From contig NZ_LMEO01000034.1 in assembly GCF_001426375.1 (NCBI RefSeq), positions 526,287 to 590,286 of the forward strand: a stretch of 64,000 bases of DNA, read 5' to 3'. Of this stretch, positions 58,206-64,000 are shown in pieces. The translations under genes and the position numbers were made by a program. Positions within the stretch are counted from its first letter, which is position 1; the number at the start of each line of letters is the position of its first letter. Source of the DNA: Paenibacillus sp. Root444D2 (GTDB lineage: Bacteria > Bacillota > Bacilli > Paenibacillales > NBRC-103111). The notes beneath the pieces are model-generated. The model was given only the letters and a program-made list of their open reading frames with translations. It did no database searches and was not told where the DNA came from.

Positions 58206-58649
58206 TTACGTGAACTGTATCGGAATAACTTTCTCTCCATCCGGAGGAGCAAGCGGGATACGAATGATAAGCAAACCGTTGTGATACTGCGCCCGCATTT
58301 GATCGGTCATAGCGTTACCAGGTAGGCGGAAAGCTCTCTCGAATGCGCCAAAGAATCGCTCGGACAACCGCATTTGTTCATCAAGTACTTGGTAGGGCCG
58401 AACGAGCATCCCTCGCATGAGCAGCGATTGGTCACGGAAAGAAAGCTGAATCTGCTCCGGCGAAGACAATCCGGGAACTTCAGCCACAACAACGAGTTCC
58501 TGCGATGTCTCATACATATCGACTCTTGGCCCGGTTAGCGGGATGATACTGGCAATATCCTGCCAGAATTCGGGGCCCAGCACATCGCCGGCTTGCGCCG
58601 ACAGCCCTTTCCAAGCGGGCTTAGGCGTTCGGTTGCCTGGGGGATTCAT
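58206..58649 (-). CDS. Hsp20/alpha-crystallin-family protein
   Basis: A 147-residue protein. PRVDMYETSQELVVVAEVPG, LSSPEQIQLSFRDQSLLMRG and ERFFGAFERAFRLPGNAMTD with AQYHNGLLIIRIPL show the alpha-crystallin fold (GLL.I.IP near the end). Hsp20-like proteins occur in spores of Bacillales, and the neighbours are sporulation genes. Chaperone or coat protein are the options. Confidence 0.88.
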   Translation of the reverse strand: MNPPGNRTPKPAWKGLSAQAGDVLGPEFWQDIASIIPLTGPRVDMYETSQELVVVAEVPGLSSPEQIQLSFRDQSLLMRGMLVRPYQVLDEQMRLSERFFGAFERAFRLPGNAMTDQMRAQYHNGLLIIRIPLAPPDGEKVIPIQFT

Positions 58650-58749
58650 CGGCCATCATCACCTGACTTCTACATAGAAAGTAGCGCTGCGAGCAGCTTG
58701 CTACTAGTTTATGTACACCCGCGGCGGAATATGGCTGTCTGTCATGAAC

Positions 58750-59043
58750 CTATCGCTGCGGTGGCCGCTGATTCGCCAGCTGCTGCTGCGCCATGCGCAC
58801 GAGCTCACGCACCATTGCCCCTCCAATCGGACCTCCGACCTTGCCCGCATCCTCCGAGCTAAGCTGCCCGTTGTAGCCTTGCTGAAGGGGAACGCCAAGC
58901 GTTCGGGCTACTTCATATTTAACGAGATCAGGTCGTTCTGGGTTGACATTATACCCCTGATTCTTCATGACTTGAGCCTTGAGCAGTCCAAGGCCGTGTT
59001 CCGATCCGGGCACGATGGCCCGGTTGCTTCTTCTTCGTGCCAT
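58750..59043 (-). CDS. Alpha/beta-type small acid-soluble spore protein
   Basis: A 97-residue protein with VKYEVARTLGVPLQQGYNGQ, LSSEDAGKVGGPIGGAMVRE and LVRMAQQQLA, the two alpha/beta-SASP signatures including the GPR cleavage region near KYEVAR. It coats spore DNA and protects it from UV and heat. The N-terminal extension (RRRSNRAIVPGSEHGLGLLK) is longer than in classic SspA. Confidence 0.94.
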   Translation of the reverse strand: MARRRSNRAIVPGSEHGLGLLKAQVMKNQGYNVNPERPDLVKYEVARTLGVPLQQGYNGQLSSEDAGKVGGPIGGAMVRELVRMAQQQLANQRPPQR

Positions 59044-59063
59044 TAGGCATCACCTCTTAATGA

Positions 59064-59513
59064 TTAGGATGCCCTGGGGTTCTCCGTACCATGAGTACGG
59101 AATGTAAAATATTTATGTCCCAAATAATTGCCAATCGTATATAGGCCATTCCCAACCAAAATGGCAGCATTGTGCAGCCAATCTGCCTGCATGGATGGCA
59201 TGACAGACCTTGCCGCTTCAGCAAGCGCCCAACTTAGCCCATAAGAAAGACCATAACAGCTCAAAATAACAACAGCAAATTTCCACCAACTGCTGCCGAC
59301 GCTGACATTGGAACGAAACGTAAATGTACGATTCAGCGTGTAGCTTACTATCGCGCCTAAGGTATTTCCTGCGAAAGTGGATATCCAATAATTCAGGTGC
59401 AGCAGATTAAAGAAAGCAAAGCTGGCTGACAGGCCAACTAACGTATTGAACAGACCGACAAGTAAGAAGCGCGCGAAGCTGCTAGTCAACAAAGCTTTTA
59501 TCCGGCTCATCAT
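59064..59513 (-). CDS. GtrA-family membrane protein
   Basis: A 149-residue protein with four membrane helices and FLLVGLFNTLVGLSASFAFF, NTLGAIVSYTLNRTFTFRSN, the GtrA signature. GtrA-type proteins are thought to flip lipid-linked sugars made by the partner glycosyltransferase, whose gene lies four bases upstream on the same strand. Confidence 0.93.
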   Translation of the reverse strand: MMSRIKALLTSSFARFLLVGLFNTLVGLSASFAFFNLLHLNYWISTFAGNTLGAIVSYTLNRTFTFRSNVSVGSSWWKFAVVILSCYGLSYGLSWALAEAARSVMPSMQADWLHNAAILVGNGLYTIGNYLGHKYFTFRTHGTENPRAS

Positions 59514-59517
59514 ACGA

Positions 59518-60618
59518 TCACCGAGTTGAGCTTACTTGGGTGGATGGAGGATGAACCGCTTCCTGATCCTGTACAGTCGCTGTCAAATCTTTTTCAATTT
59601 CCTGATCCTGTCCAGTCGCTGTCAAATCTTTTTCAATGACGAAAAGCGGTCGCTGCTTCACTTCTTTATATATCTTTCCTATGTATTCACCAATTAAGCC
59701 GAGAGCGAGAAGCTGAACGCCCCCAATGAACCAAACTGAAAGAATAAGCGATGTCCAACCGGTAACGTTCGCTCCAAGGATTTTGCCTATAATTGCGTAT
59801 AAACCGGCAACGACACTCAACGCGAATAAGAGGAAACCCATCATAGTGACGAAGCGAATAGGGGTTACGCTGAACGACGTGATGCCATCGAAGGCGAATG
59901 CGAGCATTTTGCGAAGCGGATACTTGGATTCTCCGGCAAAACGCTCTTTACGGTCATAATAGACCTGAGTGGATGGGAAGCCGAGTAGAGGCACCATGCC
60001 GCGCAGAAATAAATTGACCTCTTGAAATTTCTCCAAATTTTCGAGGGTGCGCTTGCTCATTAAGCGGAAATCCGCATGATTGTAATGAATTTTCACACCG
60101 AGCGTTGTCATTAGCTTATAAAAGCCTTGGGCCGTGACTCGTTTGAAAAACGTATCGGCTGAGCGATCCTGTCGTATGCCATAAACGATATCGTAACCTT
60201 CATGGAATTTGACGATAAACTCGCGAATGACATTCGTGTCATCCTGTAGATCGGCATCAATGGAAACGACGCAGTCCGAATAGGTCTTGGCTTTCATAAG
60301 CCCTGCAAGCAAAGCGCTTTGATGCCCGGCATTTTTCGCAAGCTTAAGCCCAGTCATAAAGGGACTGGAGGCGTGGAACCGCTCAATAAGCGTCCAAGTT
60401 GCATCCTTGCTGCCATCGTCGACAAACAGCACTGTGCTTGCGGTGGCAATTAGTTTATCAGAGATGAGAGTTTGTAATACGTTCGTAAGTTGGAATACCG
60501 TTTCTGGGAGTACTTCTTCTTCGTTATAACAGGGGACCACAATGGTCAAAACGGGATAAACCACAATTCTCGACTCCATTCTGAAAAGGGGATTAAAAGG
60601 ATGATATATGGCTTTCAT
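59518..60618 (-). CDS. GtrB-like polyprenyl-phosphate glycosyltransferase
   Basis: A GT2 enzyme with VLTIVVPCYNEEEVLPETVF, TVLFVDDGSKDATW, CVVSIDADLQDD and NAGHQSALLAGLMK, plus two C-terminal membrane helices, typical of undecaprenyl-phosphate glucosyl or mannosyl transferases. It starts at 60618 (ATG AAA GCC) as shown, but no good ribosome site is seen; ATG 60579 (MESRIVVYPV) may be the real start. Its C-terminus holds two copies of EKDLTATxQDQE, from a tandem DNA repeat. Confidence 0.9.
   Translation of the reverse strand: MKAIYHPFNPLFRMESRIVVYPVLTIVVPCYNEEEVLPETVFQLTNVLQTLISDKLIATASTVLFVDDGSKDATWTLIERFHASSPFMTGLKLAKNAGHQSALLAGLMKAKTYSDCVVSIDADLQDDTNVIREFIVKFHEGYDIVYGIRQDRSADTFFKRVTAQGFYKLMTTLGVKIHYNHADFRLMSKRTLENLEKFQEVNLFLRGMVPLLGFPSTQVYYDRKERFAGESKYPLRKMLAFAFDGITSFSVTPIRFVTMMGFLLFALSVVAGLYAIIGKILGANVTGWTSLILSVWFIGGVQLLALGLIGEYIGKIYKEVKQRPLFVIEKDLTATGQDQEIEKDLTATVQDQEAVHPPSTQVSSTR
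59553..59626. repeat. Tandem repeat within the GtrB-like gene
   Basis: A 36-base unit, CCTGATCCTGTACAGTCGCT to TTTTTCAATT, occurs twice with one internal change (ACAG/CCAG). It encodes the duplicated EKDLTATGQDQEI / EKDLTATVQDQEA tail and keeps the frame. Confidence 0.85.
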
Positions 60619-60782
60619 TATATCGTAATGTATGTAAAATATTAATTTTTAACGAAAATTAAACATTTTTTACAAATGAACGTCCATATTAATAAGTGCT
60701 TTACGAATCCTTAACTTGGTAAAAGAGGGGAAATCAGGTAAATTTACAGAAAAGATATATGATGTTCGGATAGGAGAGATGG

Positions 60783-62051
60783 ATGATGGAATCACGGTTA
60801 GAGAAAGAGCCAAGAAGAGGGAAGGTCAATGTGATACTGTCGATTGCCTTGCTTGTCCTTATTTCTCGGGCACTCATGCTATTTACTGGATATATCGGGA
60901 TGAATTTATTCAGTAAATCTTCTCAGGTACCCGTATATATGCAGAATGTGCCGGGCACATTGTCCAAGTGGACGCTGAAGTTTCCTGGAGAACTAGCTTC
61001 TACGGAGAAGCTGAAGTTAGAGGATTTTATCAAGTTTGATACGTATTCCTATTTAAAAATAGCCACCCAAGGTTATGATAAGTTTCGGATGGATGAACCA
61101 CATACAGCTGCAAATTGGGTTTTCTTTCCACTATTTCCGTCACTGATTTTTTTACTTGGTAAAATATTTTGGTTCGAACCTGCCATAGTCGGTATGATCG
61201 TTTCGAATCTATGCTTGCTTGGAGCTCTTATTTATATTTATTTTATTGCCCTGCAGCGGGGACTCAGTGAGCGTCAGGCGGGAACCGTACTATTACTAAT
61301 TGTGATTTACCCATCGTCGCTTTACTATACATTACCGTACACAGAGAGTCTATTTCTGATGCTCTCGGCAGCCTCCATCTATTATGCAGGCAATAAAAAG
61401 TATGCACTTGCCTTTATAGCGGCCAGTTTATCTACCGTGACAAGGGTGCCTGGGTTTATCAACCTTGCATTGGTCATGGGCACCGTGTTTATGGACGAAG
61501 GGTTCAAATGGACCTGGCGTTACCTGAAATGGTCGTTGTATAGTATTTTATCCCTTATCCCAATGGGTATTTATCTCCTACATATGAAAAGCGTCACCGG
61601 TGATTTCTTGGCACCTTTCCATGAGCAGAGCTTGCACTGGTTCCGGTATACCACCATACCTTTTGTCAATTATTTTGGTTATTTGAAAAAGCCTTACTTC
61701 TCCACGCCTGATGGCTGGGATAACGGCTTCATTGCTTTTACCGTATCAACAGCTGTGTTTATCGTTTTTTTGAGTTACTTCATTGTTCATATGAAAAAGC
61801 TTTTGACAAATAAGCATGAGCTGCTATTTTTCGTTTATGGCTTGCTGTTAATCGTCATCCCATTTTCAAGTCAACCCTTATTTCTAGTAAGCGTCGTTCG
61901 CTATATGATGGTGAGTATACCGATCTATTTCTACTTAGTAACGTTAACCGAGAAGTGGGAAAATGCCCGAATTTTCTATATGTTGCTGTTTATGATTCTA
62001 CAGGTTTTCGTGACGATTGGCTTTTTTAATGGGTATTATTTTGTTATCTAA
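60783..62051 (+). CDS. PIG-V-like membrane mannosyltransferase
   Basis: A 422-residue protein with about ten membrane helices. KFDTYSYLKIATQGYDKFRM and NWVFFPLFPSLIFLLGKIF, then YPSSLYYTLPYTESLFLMLS, match the PIG-V/mannosyltransferase-2 family (D-x-x-x-Y motif near the first lumenal loop, PYSE/TESLF). It should transfer a sugar from a polyprenyl-phosphate donor outside the membrane, perhaps made by the GtrB-like enzyme encoded divergently. Ribosome site AGGAGAG. Confidence 0.86.
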   Translation: MMESRLEKEPRRGKVNVILSIALLVLISRALMLFTGYIGMNLFSKSSQVPVYMQNVPGTLSKWTLKFPGELASTEKLKLEDFIKFDTYSYLKIATQGYDKFRMDEPHTAANWVFFPLFPSLIFLLGKIFWFEPAIVGMIVSNLCLLGALIYIYFIALQRGLSERQAGTVLLLIVIYPSSLYYTLPYTESLFLMLSAASIYYAGNKKYALAFIAASLSTVTRVPGFINLALVMGTVFMDEGFKWTWRYLKWSLYSILSLIPMGIYLLHMKSVTGDFLAPFHEQSLHWFRYTTIPFVNYFGYLKKPYFSTPDGWDNGFIAFTVSTAVFIVFLSYFIVHMKKLLTNKHELLFFVYGLLLIVIPFSSQPLFLVSVVRYMMVSIPIYFYLVTLTEKWENARIFYMLLFMILQVFVTIGFFNGYYFVI

Positions 62052-62114
62052 AGAGGGTTGATTAACGAAAAGCGACCAGAACATGAATCATCGTCCCAGC
62101 CGCTTATTCCTTTA

Positions 62115-62222
62115 TTACCAACCAAATCCGAAAGTACTAAGAACGATAACCAAAAGGACGTATAATACGAGGACTATAGAAGTGCCTGTATAAGGTACAG
62201 CAGGACCGCAACCACAACTCAT
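62115..62222 (-). CDS. YjcZ-family 35-residue sporulation peptide
   Basis: ATG 62222 follows GGAGGGATTGAC. The product MSCGCGPAVPYTGTS then IVLVLYVLLVIVLSTFGFGW is a short Cys/Gly start and one membrane helix ending GFGW, exactly the YjcZ type. Such peptides are made in sporulating cells; role unknown. Confidence 0.85.
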   Translation of the reverse strand: MSCGCGPAVPYTGTSIVLVLYVLLVIVLSTFGFGW

Positions 62223-62373
62223 GTCAATCCCTCCCTTCACAAAATTACTATATGTCATTCAACTAGAGGGCGCATGGATGAATGTCCAGAATCTGAATTA
62301 AAATTGGGTAACGTGTCCAACACCTTGTAAATCGTAGCGGGATGAGAGGAGTTGCGGCTGCTGGAGGTAGTAT

Positions 62374-62430
62374 ATGTTTCCGGAAGCTGAGATTACGCAG
62401 CTGGAAAAGAAGCTTGCGGAGGCAACCTGA
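62374..62430 (+). CDS. 18-residue ORF, possible gene remnant
   Basis: GGAGGTAGTAT precedes ATG; the peptide is MFPEAEITQLEKKLAEAT. It may be the start of a deleted gene or a leader peptide for the VOC gene 36 bases downstream. Confidence 0.3.
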   Translation: MFPEAEITQLEKKLAEAT

Positions 62431-62466
62431 TTTAAATCAACGAACACAAACAGGGAGGTATCACTC

Positions 62467-62829
62467 ATGATTCAGAAAATAGCAACAGTTGGCATTTATG
62501 TTGAGGATCAGCAAAAGGCCAAAACATTTTGGACCGAAAAAGTTGGATTTGAAGTCGTTCGCGAAACGTCAATGGGTCCTAATGCCTTCTGGTTAGAGGT
62601 AGCGCCGCAAGGAGCTGAATCCGCACTAGTCATTTATCCGAAAAGCATGATGACAAATTATGCCGAACTGAAGCCTTCTGTGGTCTTTGTTACGGATGAT
62701 ATTCAGACGACCTACGAGAACATGAAGTCCAAAGGCGTTGAATTCGAAGGGGAACTTTCAAAGATGCAGTGGGGAACTTTTGCCACATTTAAGGATGAGG
62801 ATGGAAATACGTTTCTTTTAAAAGGGTAA
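62467..62829 (+). CDS. VOC-family (glyoxalase-like) protein
   Basis: A 120-residue protein with IATVGIYVEDQQKAKTFWTE, KVGFEVVRETSMGPNAFWLE and MQWGTFATFKDEDGNTFLL, the paired beta-alpha-beta3 VOC fold and end motif (DPDGN-like EDGN). Metal ligands are not obvious, so it may be a ring-cleavage, resistance or binding protein. Divergent operon partners are absent; ArsR lies convergent. Confidence 0.9.
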   Translation: MIQKIATVGIYVEDQQKAKTFWTEKVGFEVVRETSMGPNAFWLEVAPQGAESALVIYPKSMMTNYAELKPSVVFVTDDIQTTYENMKSKGVEFEGELSKMQWGTFATFKDEDGNTFLLKG

Positions 62830-62841
62830 GGATTTAAAGGC

Positions 62842-62892
62842 AAGGACGAGTTCTTAGGTCGTATAATCGACTGGGAACCGTCCTTTTTTTTT
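62842..62892 (+). terminator. Terminator after VOC gene
   Basis: AAGGACG and CGTCCTT close a stem with inner AGTTC/GAAC pairing, followed by TTTTTTT. Confidence 0.78.
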
Positions 62893-62908
62893 ATAGATTC
62901 AATCTGAT

Positions 62909-63514
62909 TTAGGATAAGTTCTCCCATTTGGCCCACATCTCCACTGGATTGAGTTCGTATATCTCGTTCTCGCGAAACATGAACTGGTGCATAATGAATT
63001 CTCTTCGAATCGTTGCGAAATCAGGGTGGTAGTTCTTAATAAATGCATTCAGTTCCTTCTCTGTGTAGGTGCGTCCTTTTTCAAGCTGCTCTACAAGATG
63101 TTCTAGGACGATAAGTTTTTTCTTGAGTTGAGCAGGGATATGCTTGAGCTTGCCGTCTAAGGTTATAAAGTTTCGAATGACAGATTGTTTGAGGTTCTGA
63201 TTACGGTCTTCATCCTTCATAGGTTCAGTTTCTCCTTTCTTATTTTTGAAAATGAGATCAGCCGTCGCGGTGGCATTACTACGAATGAAATACTCATTTA
63301 AAGTGAAGTAAATGGTGTTCTTGTCTCTACGCTCATTGATGAGGCTGGCCTCGCGAAGCTTGGCTGCGTGATGGGTAATGGTTGCTGGGGTAACGCCCAG
63401 TTTCTCGGCAAGAACTTGACCATTCTGCTCTCCATCCGCTAGTAAAATAAGCAAACGTATTCGCGTTGCGTCTGCGAGAGCCTTGTGATAAGTAATGATT
63501 TTATCTAATTGCAT
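62909..63514 (-). CDS. ArsR-family regulator with DUF2087 domain
   Basis: The 201-residue protein has an N-terminal winged HTH (ALADATRIRLLILLADGEQN, GVTPATITHHAAKLREASLI) and a C-terminal DUF2087 region, LDGKLKHIPAQLKKKLIVLE, RTYTEKELNAFIKNYHPDFA and TIRREFIMHQFMFRE. No metal-binding CxC is seen. It probably represses its own promoter and an unknown target. Confidence 0.9.
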   Translation of the reverse strand: MQLDKIITYHKALADATRIRLLILLADGEQNGQVLAEKLGVTPATITHHAAKLREASLINERRDKNTIYFTLNEYFIRSNATATADLIFKNKKGETEPMKDEDRNQNLKQSVIRNFITLDGKLKHIPAQLKKKLIVLEHLVEQLEKGRTYTEKELNAFIKNYHPDFATIRREFIMHQFMFRENEIYELNPVEMWAKWENLS

Positions 63515-63539
63515 GGCGGGTGCACCTCCTTAAAAGAGT

Positions 63540-63594
63540 ATCTAATTTGATTAATGTCTAATTAGATAATAATTAAATTAGTTGAGATTGTCAA
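63540..63594 (-). promoter_or_regulatory. ArsR-gene promoter with overlapping operator
   Basis: On the minus strand TTGACA (63589-63594) and TATTAT (63566-63571) are 17 bases apart. TCTAATTAGA (63557-63566) overlaps the -10 box, and ATCTAATTT repeats at 63540-63548, suitable for dimeric ArsR autoregulation. Confidence 0.82.
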
Positions 63595-63713
63595 CACAAT
63601 GGAATTGATCGAGAAAGTTGGTCATTCCTTGAAAGTTTCCTATTTGACCTTACTCATGTAAAATAATCGTAGATAAGAATGGTTATTGATCATAAAAGGG
63701 GATAGGAACAACC

Positions 63714-64000
63714 ATGCGTGTACTTATAATGACAGCTGTAGCTCCTGAAAGAGATGCAGTCCAGCGCGGCCTTGGCCATGATAGCAGGTTTGAATTTGCC
63801 TTAGCTGGCGTTGGACTTGCTGCGGCAGCAGTGAACGGAGCGATAGAGCTTGCGAAAGCTGAATATGATTTGGTTGTAATTGCTGGTATTGCCGGCGGAT
63901 TTGTAGGTCAAGCGGAGGTAGGCTCGCTTGTTGTGGCGAGCGAGATCATCGCAGCTGACCTTGGCGTGGAGCTGCTGGATGGCTTCAGCAGCTTGGACGA
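63714..64000 (+). CDS. mqnB: Futalosine hydrolase, 3' truncated by window
   Basis: ATG 63714, behind AAAGGGGATAGG, starts MRVLIMTAVAPERDAVQRGL, then ELAKAEYDLVVIAGIAGGFV and VVASEIIAADLGVELLDGFS. This is the futalosine nucleosidase version of the MTA/SAH nucleosidase fold (AGIxGGF, EIxAADLG, DGF). It removes the base from futalosine or 6-amino-deoxyfutalosine to make dehypoxanthine futalosine in the alternative menaquinone pathway. The frame runs to the end of the window. Confidence 0.9.
   Translation, partial: MRVLIMTAVAPERDAVQRGLGHDSRFEFALAGVGLAAAAVNGAIELAKAEYDLVVIAGIAGGFVGQAEVGSLVVASEIIAADLGVELLDGFSSLD

Overview
The window looks like chromosomal DNA of a spore-forming Bacillota, most likely a Paenibacillus or close relative. 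This is inference from content: SinR/SinI-type regulators, an eps-like exopolysaccharide operon, an alpha/beta-type small acid-soluble spore protein, GerP-like germination proteins, a YjcZ-type 35-residue peptide, strong AGGAGG ribosome sites with many GTG/TTG starts, and the start of a futalosine hydrolase gene (menaquinone by the futalosine route). No rRNA, tRNA or CRISPR array was recognised.

Layout. (1) 1-6537: a paeninodin-type lasso peptide cluster: cyclase (5' end cut by the window), a 45-residue precursor too short for routine ORF calling, HPr-kinase-like precursor kinase, PqqD-like recognition protein, transglutaminase-fold leader peptidase, nucleotidyltransferase and ABC exporter. 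(2) 6606-15213: first polysaccharide operon (glycosyltransferases, acetyltransferase, pyruvyltransferase, PP-loop protein, flippase) followed by a beta-helix protein. (3) 15289-20112: a junk-rich stretch with phage lysis-gene debris (XhlA and papain-like peptidase fragments), an acyltransferase, a possible IS3 remnant and a second, secreted beta-helix protein. (4) 20254-33352: the main eps operon from an epsC-like gene to an acyltransferase, with a structured leader RNA. (5) 33418-38916: a regulatory hub: an internally deleted glmS minigene, two SinR-like repressors, VanZ, a SinI-like antirepressor on the opposite strand, a Tat-type phosphoesterase, an Asn-rich secreted protein, a degenerate tyrosine recombinase, an Xre-type repressor and three small unknown genes. 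(6) 39026-44400: housekeeping (DUF2621, nfo, purU, tkt, ppnP). (7) 44610-49407: a reduced prophage-like island (XRE, ImmA-like peptidase, ArpU-like regulator, tail remnant, holin, lysin). (8) 49439-54476: repeat-rich DNA, a nuclease-like gene, a dehydrogenase-PilZ fusion, pgi and an IMPACT protein. (9) 54540-59043: TetR, DUF1128, then a sporulation/germination island bracketed by ~90-bp inverted repeats, Hsp20 and SASP. (10) 59064-64000: GtrA, GtrB-like and PIG-V-like membrane glycosylation proteins, YjcZ, VOC, ArsR and the start of mqnB.

The most interesting theme is regulatory. A 16-bp palindrome, GTTCTTTATAAAGAAC, exactly fills the spacer between TTGACA and TATTAT/TACAAT in the promoters of both polysaccharide operons (6606 and 20254). 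It recurs before the glmS-minigene/sinR-like operon, the second sinR-like gene, an acyltransferase and the Asn-rich secreted protein. It matches the half-site known for Bacillus SinR. A second palindrome, GATACAnnnTGTAWC, the type bound by Xre/PBSX-like repressors, brackets the promoter of the sinI-like gene and precedes four further small genes around an Xre-like regulator. Read together, the sequence suggests a two-tier matrix switch: SinR-like proteins repress polysaccharide and matrix genes, SinI relieves them, and an Xre-type repressor controls SinI and companion genes. A third 17-bp operator family (GTTTTGAATTTCAAAAC) belongs to the prophage-like XRE/ImmA module.
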